Below are positions 16,792 through 24,755 of a stretch of 64,000 nt of DNA, one piece after another (positions within the stretch are counted from its first letter, which is position 1; every line of letters begins with the position of its first letter). The notes beneath the pieces were generated by a model, which was not told the origin of the DNA, searched no databases, and saw only the letters and a program-made list of their open reading frames with translations. The stretch lies in the NCBI GenBank assembly GCA_017518105.1, contig JAFWWC010000002.1:152662-216661 (forward strand), in the 5' to 3' direction. The DNA is from Selenomonadaceae bacterium. Lineage in GTDB: Bacteria > Bacillota > Negativicutes > Selenomonadales > Selenomonadaceae. The position numbers and the translations under genes are program-made.

Positions 16792-17899
16792 TCAAATCTT
16801 GACATTAGCTTTGGCGGCAAGGAAAGCGCGTATAAACGGGTCAATCTCTCCGTCCATGACAGCTTGAACGTTGCCGGTTTCCTCACCCGTGCGAAGGTCT
16901 TTAACAAGCTTGTATGGTTGGAAGACGTAGGAACGGATTTGGCTACCCCATTCAATCTTCTTTAAGTCGCCCTCAAGCCCGGCAATCTCCTGCTCCTTCT
17001 TCTCAAGCTCAAGCTCAAAAAGTTTAGCACGGAGCATCTTTAAGCAACGCTCGCGGTTTTGAATCTGAGACCGCTCGTTTTGACATTGAACGACGATACC
17101 CGTCGGGATATGGGTCATGCGCACGGCGGAGGACGTTTTATTGATATGCTGACCGCCCGCGCCGCTCGCCCTGTACGTGTCAACGCGAACGTCCGCCATA
17201 TTTATATCGACCTCGACCGCGTCATCAATCTCCGGCATGATGTCGCACGCGCTGAACGACGTATGACGCCGCGCATTTGAATCGAACGGCGAAATCCTAA
17301 CCAAACGATGAATTCCCTTTTCCGACTTCAAGTAGCCGTAAGCGTTGTGACCTTTGACGAAGACCGTAGCCGACTTAACGCCCGCCTCGTCGCCGGGGAG
17401 CAAGTCAACCGTCTCGACTTCGAAGCCGTGCCGCTCCGCCCAACGAACATACATGCGCAGGAGCATTTGCGTCCAGTCTTGAGCCTCGGTGCCGCCCGCG
17501 CCCGCGTGCAACGTCAAGATTGCGTTGTTTGCGTCGTAGGGTTCGCTTAGCATTATCTCCAGCCGCAAGTTTTCCAAGCCGTCCTCGATTGCTTTTATCT
17601 CTGCGGCAATGTCCGCCTCCTGCGAAAGGTCTTCTTCCTCTAATGCCAGCTCCAAGAGTATTTGCGCGTCGTCGAATTTCGCCACGAGATTTTTATAAGT
17701 CTCAATGCCTGACTTAACATCGTTGAGTTCTTGGGTTATCTTCTGTGCGACGTCGGGGTTGTCCCAGAAAGTCGGCTCGCCCATCTTGTATTCAAGCTCG
17801 GCGATTTTCTCTTCCTTGCGAGCTATGTCAAAGTGAATTCCCCATTTCGTTCAGCTTGTCGCGCAGAGCTACCAACTCCGCCTTCCTATCCTCAAGCAT
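16792..17899 (-). CDS. prfB: Peptide chain release factor 2, made by programmed +1 frameshift
   Basis: RF2 recognises UGA and UAA. The gene is split in two frames: ATG 17899 opens 23 codons (MLEDRKAELV...EMGNSL), then CTT TGA C at 17827-17833. Skipping one base at the TGA (17828-17830) continues as DIARKEEKIAELEYKMGEP and runs to 16792, about 368 residues in total. The codon-recognition and catalytic region is standard, with RASGAGGQHINKTSSAVR holding the GGQ. Low RF2 lets ribosomes shift, giving autoregulation. The DUF2993 gene starts 10 bases after the stop. Confidence 0.95.
17827..17846 (-). promoter_or_regulatory. prfB recoding site
   Basis: On the minus strand a GGGG stretch (17840-17843) precedes CTT TGA C. 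In the classical site a Shine-Dalgarno-like AGGGGG lies three bases before CTT; here six bases (AATTCA) intervene, so the stimulator is displaced and probably weaker. Confidence 0.85.
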
Positions 17900-17914
17900 T
17901 AAATCACATCCTTT

Positions 17915-19618
17915 TTAGTTTATTTGAGGTCTTTGCCCTTGTAAATAAATCTCGTCATCTTTCAGCCAAAATGTCTGCGTGTAGTCGAATTTTTTTGTAT
18001 CCGTCTCAGCAGAATTGATAGGCTCCAATTTAATTTGAATTGCGCTTAGCTTTTGCCCGTGGGAATAGATTGCCTCACCGTTTTTAGCCCACGGCGTCCA
18101 CGTGCCGTCGAACTTATGTATACGGTAGAGGATATCGAATTCCTTTGCTCCCTTCTCGTCAAGCCGAACTCTCATGCCGTAAATTGATTTTGCTTTGCCA
18201 GTCGTGCCTGCTATTTCGGGAAACGTTACTTCCTGAGACCAGCCTTCCGCTTCGTCGTAATACACCGAATAAAAGACTTTATGACCAGGAAAATTTATTT
18301 TAACGGCTTGAATGTCGAATTTGTCCTCTAGAAAGCCGCTTATTTGCTCTTCGAACTGACATGTGCTCCAGCCTTTACGCCCGACATGCGTCTGATAGCT
18401 GAGCGTCGGCTGGAACGTCTCCCAACCTTTCGGCATACCACAACCTTTAATCAAATCTTCGCGCCGCTTGAGCTGTGAAATGAAGTCTTCCAGCACAGGA
18501 TCGTAATATTCCTTTGCTTTTTGATTAATATTAAGCCCTCTTCCTAGACCATCTTTAACGTATTGCAGGAAGTTCTTGAAGTCCTCCTCGTCGTACCCGA
18601 TCCATTTGTCGCCGAATAAACGTTTCAATTGCTCACTGATTATGTAAAAAGAAGTACCAAATAAACTAAGGGTCGAATCTATGTAGTTGGCATTAACCGA
18701 ATTAACTTGATTGACTGCCAGCTGAAAATAATTTGTAGCAGTATTTGCAAGACGAGGAATAAAAATTGCTTCCGTGCCGTCGCGCAGGAAAAGAGAATTA
18801 TGCGAAGCGGAACCAAGAGTGGAGGCAAAACTTTCGCAGTTTATCAACCAATTCAGTTGTTCGTCGAGTGTGAGATTCTCTGGCTGGATTATCTCGTAAC
18901 CCTTAGATTTGAAGTATTCAGCGAGCCTATCTTCACCCATTTGCCTTAAGCCGTGAAAATAATAAAACTTCTTGTTGGCGACAGGTATTCTATTTTTCAT
19001 AGCAAAATCTCTTATACGATTAATTGATTCGCGATATTCGGCAGTAAATTTTCCAATTGCAAAAGAACTGTTCGGCAGAATAATTTTATCAAATTCCGTT
19101 GGTTCGGTTATAAGTCTGAGATTATCAACGTCGACCTCCAAAATCTCCAATAATCGCCTGAAACTTTTATAGCTTTCAAGAGTGAAGATTTCTCTTTTGG
19201 TGCAGAGAAGATACACCAGCGGACAATTTTTAAACTGGTTCATGAGTTCGCTTTTTAAAAACCAAATCCGCTGAATACCATCGGTGATAGCGTGACCCCA
19301 CGTACTATGAAACATTCCAAGATAAATGACTGTCTCAGAACTATGTTGAATTGATTCTGGGGGGGGGGTATAAGCTTGACCAGCACCAGAGTTTACAAAA
19401 CTTCTTCGAAGATAATTTCCGCTTCCATCTACGATACCACCAAATCCCCAACCGTCTTGAGAATATTTACCGTCAATCGTCTTTTTATATGGAAGGATAG
19501 TTCCGTTGTTTACTACTTCAAATCCTAACTTCTCGTCTTTCTCGTCTAAAAAAAGACTTTTGTCTAAGTAATTTTTTACGGCATCAGTAGGGTTATAAAG
19601 ATATTCAACATTAACCAT
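17915..19618 (-). CDS. GT61-type glycosyltransferase with C-terminal ChW-like repeats and an internal C10 tract
   Basis: 567 residues. Residues ~90-340 resemble family 61 (DUF563) glycosyltransferases of capsule and surface glycans: MFHSTWGHAITDGIQRIWFL and the C-terminal ESFASTLGSASHNSLFLRDG. The last ~140 residues hold two stretches like clostridial hydrophobic W repeats (YQTHVGRKGW..., AIQIKLEP), a putative binding module. Codons 84-87 (Thr-Pro-Pro-Pro) are encoded by ten consecutive C, currently in frame. ATG 19618 has AAGGAGG upstream. It sits between the FakA-like gene and prfB, an odd place for a glycosyltransferase. Confidence 0.8.
   Translation of the reverse strand: MVNVEYLYNPTDAVKNYLDKSLFLDEKDEKLGFEVVNNGTILPYKKTIDGKYSQDGWGFGGIVDGSGNYLRRSFVNSGAGQAYTPPPESIQHSSETVIYLGMFHSTWGHAITDGIQRIWFLKSELMNQFKNCPLVYLLCTKREIFTLESYKSFRRLLEILEVDVDNLRLITEPTEFDKIILPNSSFAIGKFTAEYRESINRIRDFAMKNRIPVANKKFYYFHGLRQMGEDRLAEYFKSKGYEIIQPENLTLDEQLNWLINCESFASTLGSASHNSLFLRDGTEAIFIPRLANTATNYFQLAVNQVNSVNANYIDSTLSLFGTSFYIISEQLKRLFGDKWIGYDEEDFKNFLQYVKDGLGRGLNINQKAKEYYDPVLEDFISQLKRREDLIKGCGMPKGWETFQPTLSYQTHVGRKGWSTCQFEEQISGFLEDKFDIQAVKINFPGHKVFYSVYYDEAEGWSQEVTFPEIAGTTGKAKSIYGMRVRLDEKGAKEFDILYRIHKFDGTWTPWAKNGEAIYSHGQKLSAIQIKLEPINSAETDTKKFDYTQTFWLKDDEIYLQGQRPQIN
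19359..19368 (-). repeat. Poly-C(10) homopolymer, candidate phase-variation tract
   Basis: Ten consecutive C on the coding strand (ten G on the plus strand) inside the GT61 gene at codons 84-87. Gain or loss of one C would truncate the protein soon after residue 85. It is the only G/C homopolymer of this length noticed in the window. Confidence 0.9.
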
Positions 19619-19631
19619 AAAAACTTCCTCC

Positions 19632-20870
19632 TTAAAATTTAGACATAATCTTAGCGTTCTCTGCGGCTGATAAGCTCGGCGAAAATTTCTTCAATGCGGT
19701 CAAGGTGTTCTCGAAGGTGTCAGCTAAAACCAACTCGACGCGCCCGCCCAAAAGCCTCTTCGCCTGTTTGAAAACCAAGCGATAATCGGGACTGGACGAC
19801 ACTAAGACATAACTCGACGCCAAATCCGAATGAGCCGCCCCAATTATCTCCGCCAAGGAAGGCGACGACTCCTCCGAACCCGCAACCAAGATTGAGGCTC
19901 CCGCGTCTTGAAGTTTCTGTGCTTCGACTGAATCCTTAGCTACGGCAAGGGCGGCGACTTTCATTATGGCTTCGTGGAAAGGCAAGGCGTGTACTTCGCT
20001 CATGTTGATTATCTTGACCTCTGACAGCGGCCCCCAACCGATTGCTTGCTCCAAAGTCGTGCCGACGTGATCTGTGTGCAGATGAATATCCAAGCCGCCG
20101 TGCGCCCGTTCGACGATTGAAAAGCTACTGAAGTCCCGCATTTGCCGTTCAAGCTCTGGCAAGTTCGCCTTAGGATTCTTTACACGCAGGCGCACGCAAT
20201 ACGGTCGCACCAAATCGTTGCGCGGGTCGGGCATGTTCTTATGCGTCCCCAAACCGAGCGACAGACTCACGGCGGGCGATACAAAGTTTCCGTCGATTCC
20301 CTTCAAGCATCCTTTCAAGAAACTGAGCATGATATTTGCGCCCGCGTCGTTGAGACCGATTACCTCGACTGCCGCCTCGCCCGATTGAATTGCCTTGTAC
20401 AAAATCTCGACTATTGGCACGCCGTCCCGCACTGCGTGATAGGCTCCCTTTGCTACCGCCTTTGCCACGGAGATAAATGGGCTTTCCGGTTCTTCTGGGA
20501 TAAGTCTTTGCGCGTAGAGTATTCCGTATTGGAAAGCCTTGCCGAACTCCGAACCCGTCGCGTCGTACTTGCCGACAAGCCCCGCACTTATTCCGCGAAA
20601 CATCTGCGCAAGGACAACGCCCGCATTGCCACGAGCCCCGAAGACCGCCGCCGTTGAAACCCTGCGAGCCAGTCCGCCGATTGAATCATCTTTGGCATCG
20701 GCAAGGGGCATGACCGCCGCCCCCATCGTCCGCAAGATATGTGTGCCCGCTAACGTCCCTGCACCGCTTAGACCGTTTATCGTTTCGTACTCCAAAAGAA
20801 ATTCACTGTACGCGCCGGCTACCATGCGCTTGAAGTCTCCGCCTGTTATTACTTCTCTGCTTCCAGTCAT
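19632..20870 (-). CDS. FakA/DhaL-like protein with degenerate kinase site
   Basis: 412 residues. Residues ~1-190 resemble the DhaL/Dak2 domain of the fatty-acid kinase FakA, with the glycine-rich VFGARGNAGVVLAQMFRGIS segment. The C-terminal ~120 residues correspond to the FakA C-terminal domain. The motif that binds two Mg ions in active FakA (PVPDGDTGTNM) is replaced here by GLSGAGTLAGTHI, with no aspartates, so kinase activity is doubtful. Start ATG 20870 with AAGGCGG upstream. It ends 13 bases before the GT61 start. Confidence 0.72.
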   Translation of the reverse strand: MTGSREVITGGDFKRMVAGAYSEFLLEYETINGLSGAGTLAGTHILRTMGAAVMPLADAKDDSIGGLARRVSTAAVFGARGNAGVVLAQMFRGISAGLVGKYDATGSEFGKAFQYGILYAQRLIPEEPESPFISVAKAVAKGAYHAVRDGVPIVEILYKAIQSGEAAVEVIGLNDAGANIMLSFLKGCLKGIDGNFVSPAVSLSLGLGTHKNMPDPRNDLVRPYCVRLRVKNPKANLPELERQMRDFSSFSIVERAHGGLDIHLHTDHVGTTLEQAIGWGPLSEVKIINMSEVHALPFHEAIMKVAALAVAKDSVEAQKLQDAGASILVAGSEESSPSLAEIIGAAHSDLASSYVLVSSSPDYRLVFKQAKRLLGGRVELVLADTFENTLTALKKFSPSLSAAENAKIMSKF

Positions 20871-20961
20871 GTTTACACCGCCTTTTTTACATCGCTTGAA
20901 AGGATTATCCCCTTAATTCGCGAAGTAAACGCAATAACCTTTAATGCAAGGAGAAAATTTT

Positions 20962-23283
20962 ATGGCAGATAAAATCATTGACGAGGAGCTCAAACCGCGA
21001 CGCGGACGACCTAGGAAAGATGATAGTACTAAACGCGGACGACCAAAGAAAGTTTCAACCGAGATAAAGCCTAAGCGCGAACGACGGAAGATTGATTACA
21101 AGACGGACGGCAAAGAGAAAATTTTTGCCTTGGACATAGGAACGCGTTCGGTTATCGGGATTGTCGCTGAACAAGACGACGACGGGCAAATGAAAATTAT
21201 CGCGACGCATAGGCTGGAGCACACAAGCCGCGCTATGTTGGACGGGCAGATACATGACGTGCCGCAGGTCGCCGAAGTCATCATACGCGTTAAAAATTTT
21301 TTGGCGGAGCAAGTCGGCGAACTCAAAAGCGCGGCAATAGCGGCGGCGGGTCGTGCCTTATACACCATGACTGCCGAGGCAACTCAAGAAATCAACGGCG
21401 TCATCACCGATGAGATTCAAAGCTCTCTGAACTTTGCCGCTGTTCAACTTGCTCAAGCTCAGCTAACGAACGAGAAGAAGATTGACGCTAAGATTTATTA
21501 TTGCGTCGGCTTCAGCATCATAAGTTACGAGCTTGACGGCATCAGACTTAAAAGTTTGGTTGGGCAACGCGGCAAGATTGCTAAGACAAAAGTTATCGCG
21601 ACGTTCCTGCCGCGGCAAGTCGTCGACTCAATGCAGACTGCCTTGCACTATGCCGGACTTGAGGTCAGAGCTTTGACATTGGAGCCGATAGCCGCAATCA
21701 ATGTCCTTGTCCCGCCGAGTATGCGTCATCTTAATATCGTCCTTGTCGACGTGGGCGCGGGCACCTCTGACGTTGCGATAACCAAGAACGGTTCAGTTAT
21801 TGCTTATGGCATGGTACCTTTGGCGGGCGATGAAGTCACCGAGGCAATCAGTCAACGGTTCCTGCTCGATTTCAATGTAGCCGAGGAGATTAAGCGCAAG
21901 GCGACTAACGGGGAAGGCGCGACCTTCAATGACATTCTCGGACGCCCCTACGACTTGACGGCGGAAGAAATTCTCATGCCGATTAATGAACACGTCGTGA
22001 TGATTGCCAACGCCATTGCCCGAACGATTCTGGAACTAAACGGCAACGACCCACCGCAAGCACTGTTACTGGTCGGGGGCGGCGCATTGAGTCCAAACTT
22101 AAATAAACTCGTCGCCGAAGCCTTGAACATGCCCGCAGACCATGTAGCCGTTCGCAAGCCCGATAGGGTCGAAGGCATTAAGAACATTCCCGCCGCCTTG
22201 CAATCGCCCGACGCCGCCACCCCGCTTGGTATTCTCAAGGTTGCGTCCACGGATACTTTCCACTTCTTCAACGTGACGATTAACGGGCAGGAGATTAACC
22301 TATTCCACTTCCGCGAGCTGACTGTTGGCGACGCTATCTTGAGTGCGGGCATTGATTACAAGAAGTTCAACGGCAAGCCGGGACTGGGCGTGGGCATTAC
22401 TCTTAACGGCGAGAAGAAATTTTTTGCGGGAACGATGGGAACTCTTGCTAAGATTTTTGTCAACGACAAGCCCGCGACATTGGAGACGCCGCTTGAAGAC
22501 AACTGCCGCATAACGATTGAGGCGGGCGAGGACGGAGTAAGTGCGCAAATTAAAATCGACGACATCATAGCAATCGAGCCGACCTTTACAGTCACGGTTA
22601 ATGGCAAAGAATTTTCCGTTGCGCCAAAGCTCCTAGTCAATGATGAAGTCAGCTTGCCGAGCCGCACGCTTTTAGACGGCGACGATCTAAACACGAAGAC
22701 CAAGCGGACTGTCGGCGAACTCCTAAGGCTTGCGAACTATCCGCCCGCCGGCAAGAAGATTCATTACACGCTGAACGGCAGCAAGGCTCACTACACCTGC
22801 ACGCCAGACATTTACCTAAACGGCGACCGCGCAGACGTTTCTGACGTTCCCAAGGCGGGCGATGCGATTGAATACGTTGCCAACGACGCTATCAAAGTCG
22901 GCGAGATTATCAAGGACGAGAGCCGAGCCAACGCCGTGAAGATTTTCTACAACGGCAAAGAGTACAAGATACCGACGGCTACGACGATTCTTTTAAGCGT
23001 CAATGGGCGCGTCTCGACCGAAAATACGATTGTTGAGGACGGCGCGGAGATTGTCTACGAACGCGAGGAAAAAATTTTCGTCATGGTCAGCGATGCCCTG
23101 CTTGCCGTCAATTTCAAACCGCCGCCCGCCAAAAGCCGCATGAGTTTTGTAATCAAGGTCAATGGCGTGCCCGTCGAGTTCGCAGACCCCGTTAAAAGCG
23201 GCGACAAGTTGGAAGTCATCTTGAAGACCCCCGACGGCTTAGAGTTCAAACCTCTTGACGATTTGGAAATGCCTGTTCGTTAG
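20962..23283 (+). CDS. FtsA-like cell-division ATPase with AT-hook-like N-terminus and long C-terminal extension
   Basis: 773 residues. Residues ~40-395 have the actin/Hsp70-like fold of FtsA/PilM: IFALDIGTRSVIGIVAE (phosphate 1), VLVDVGAGTSDVAI (phosphate 2) and LLVGGGALSPNL (adenosine loop). The first ~45 residues are highly basic with two RGRP(R/K)K motifs like AT-hooks. The C-terminal ~380 residues are tandem small beta-rich units (TVNGKEFSV, TLNGSKAHYTC, KVNGVPVEF), unlike classical FtsA. ATG 20962 follows AAGGAGA; an ATG at 20944 has no site. The stop TAG overlaps the convergent decarboxylase stop. Confidence 0.72.
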   Translation: MADKIIDEELKPRRGRPRKDDSTKRGRPKKVSTEIKPKRERRKIDYKTDGKEKIFALDIGTRSVIGIVAEQDDDGQMKIIATHRLEHTSRAMLDGQIHDVPQVAEVIIRVKNFLAEQVGELKSAAIAAAGRALYTMTAEATQEINGVITDEIQSSLNFAAVQLAQAQLTNEKKIDAKIYYCVGFSIISYELDGIRLKSLVGQRGKIAKTKVIATFLPRQVVDSMQTALHYAGLEVRALTLEPIAAINVLVPPSMRHLNIVLVDVGAGTSDVAITKNGSVIAYGMVPLAGDEVTEAISQRFLLDFNVAEEIKRKATNGEGATFNDILGRPYDLTAEEILMPINEHVVMIANAIARTILELNGNDPPQALLLVGGGALSPNLNKLVAEALNMPADHVAVRKPDRVEGIKNIPAALQSPDAATPLGILKVASTDTFHFFNVTINGQEINLFHFRELTVGDAILSAGIDYKKFNGKPGLGVGITLNGEKKFFAGTMGTLAKIFVNDKPATLETPLEDNCRITIEAGEDGVSAQIKIDDIIAIEPTFTVTVNGKEFSVAPKLLVNDEVSLPSRTLLDGDDLNTKTKRTVGELLRLANYPPAGKKIHYTLNGSKAHYTCTPDIYLNGDRADVSDVPKAGDAIEYVANDAIKVGEIIKDESRANAVKIFYNGKEYKIPTATTILLSVNGRVSTENTIVEDGAEIVYEREEKIFVMVSDALLAVNFKPPPAKSRMSFVIKVNGVPVEFADPVKSGDKLEVILKTPDGLEFKPLDDLEMPVR

Positions 23284-24689
23284 GCGACGACCTTTATCGT
23301 TGCTAAGGTTGAATCACCCATGCCGATGACGTGTCCTTGAGCCTGGCGAATCATCTCGACGACTTGCGCGGAAATTTCTTCGCCAGGCATGAGTAGCGGT
23401 ATCCCTGGCGGATAGAACGTCACCTCCTCGGCGCAAACTTTCCCGACGGCTTCAATCAATGGGACGACCTCGGAGGGCAGGTAGAAAGTTTCACGCGGGC
23501 TGAGTTTGGCAACGGTGATTCCCTTCGGCAACAGGGGCGGCAAGATTTTTTTCGGCGTGCGTCGCGGCAAATGTCTTAGGGCGTTGAGGAGTCGGGAGAT
23601 TGTCTCGGCGTCGTCAGCGAAGGTCACTAAGAACAGAAGATTCGCCGTGTCAGACAGCTCACATTGAACGCGGAGTTCGCGACGCAAAATCTCTTCCGCC
23701 TCCTGCCCTGTTAGCCCCAAGCCTTGAACGTTCACAGTAATTTTTGTCGGGTCTAGGTTCGTGCCTTCAAAGACTTTAAGCCCGAAAAAATTTTTTATCT
23801 CTGCACGGAGCCGCTTTGATAGCTCGACTGCCGCGCAGATTTTTTTTTGTCCGTCGAGTTGCATTTGAAGTCGGGCAATGTCTAAAGACGCAAGTAGTAG
23901 TTGATTGGGGCTGGTCGTCTGCAGGAGGCTTGCCGCCCGCTTAACCCGTTCAACGTCTAGGAAATCTTTTCTTAACATGAGCATTGAACTTTGAGTTAAG
24001 GAGCCTAGGATTTTATGCGTCGATTGCGCGGCGAGGTCGGCTCCTGCCTCCATTGCTGAAGGTGGTAGCTCGTCGCAGAAAGTCAGATGCGCCCCGTGAG
24101 CCTCGTCGATTAAAAGAATCATGCCAGCCGCGTGTACGAGCTTAGCAATCCTAGGCAAGTCCGCCGCCACGCCATAATAGTTCGGAGAAACTAACAGCAC
24201 CGCCCGCGCTTGCGGGAATTTTTTTATGGCGCGTTCAATCGTCTCGACGCTGACATTGAGCGGCAGATTAAATTCGTCGTCGAAGTCCACGGGCAAGAAG
24301 ATTGGAGTTGCGCCCGATAAGATTAGCCCCGCGATAACTGACCAATGAGCATTGCGGGGAATCATCACCAAATCGCCCGCCTCGAGCGTCCCGAATAACA
24401 TTGCTTGCACTGCGGAGGTTGTGCCGTTTACCATGAAAAGACACTCGTCCGCGTGCCACAGCCTAGCAGCGAGGTCTTGAGCCTCCTTTATGCAAGAGTG
24501 CGGCGCGTGCAGGTCATCAAGCTCCTCCATTAGTGAAACTTCTTGCCGTAGTCCTTCCACCGTCAAAAGTTCGCGCAAAAGTTCATGTGCTCCGCGTCCT
24601 TGTTTGTGCCCTGGCGTGTGGAAGGGTATCACTCCGTCCGCCGAATATCTTTTCATTGCCGCCGCGATTGGTGCGCTGAAATTTTCCAC
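23280..24689 (-). CDS. Orn/Lys/Arg decarboxylase family PLP enzyme
   Basis: 469 residues, the short form of the group III pyridoxal-phosphate decarboxylases (arginine, lysine or ornithine, giving polyamine precursors). Family hallmarks are IPFHTPGHKQGRG near residue 21, LLIDEAHGAHLTF and QSTHKILGSLTQSSML, the last bearing the PLP lysine. FYPPGIPLLMPGE near the C-terminus is also typical. Start is GTG 24689 with AAGGAGAAA upstream. Substrate specificity cannot be told by eye. A run of nine A lies within the gene. Confidence 0.87.
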   Translation of the reverse strand: MENFSAPIAAAMKRYSADGVIPFHTPGHKQGRGAHELLRELLTVEGLRQEVSLMEELDDLHAPHSCIKEAQDLAARLWHADECLFMVNGTTSAVQAMLFGTLEAGDLVMIPRNAHWSVIAGLILSGATPIFLPVDFDDEFNLPLNVSVETIERAIKKFPQARAVLLVSPNYYGVAADLPRIAKLVHAAGMILLIDEAHGAHLTFCDELPPSAMEAGADLAAQSTHKILGSLTQSSMLMLRKDFLDVERVKRAASLLQTTSPNQLLLASLDIARLQMQLDGQKKICAAVELSKRLRAEIKNFFGLKVFEGTNLDPTKITVNVQGLGLTGQEAEEILRRELRVQCELSDTANLLFLVTFADDAETISRLLNALRHLPRRTPKKILPPLLPKGITVAKLSPRETFYLPSEVVPLIEAVGKVCAEEVTFYPPGIPLLMPGEEISAQVVEMIRQAQGHVIGMGDSTLATIKVVA

Positions 24690-24711
24690 TTTTAATTTCT
24701 CCTTCGCATGA

Positions 24712-24717
24712 TATAAT
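24712..24717 (+). promoter_or_regulatory. Possible -10 element for the PBP2 gene
   Basis: A perfect TATAAT lies about 40 bases before the GTG start of the PBP2 gene. No good -35 hexamer was found 16-18 bases upstream, so this is only a candidate. Confidence 0.4.
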
Positions 24718-24755
24718 TCCGTTGATTATAAAGACTTAGCAGGAGGACTTCAAAC

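Noticed and set aside
23840..23848. Runs of eight or nine A/T in coding genes (speA-like 23840, thiN ~3525, cydD ~31086, triple GT2 ~57285) as phase-variation tracts
   Set aside because: They encode Lys or Phe runs, recur in housekeeping genes and are ordinary A/T tracts. Only the C10 tract stands out.
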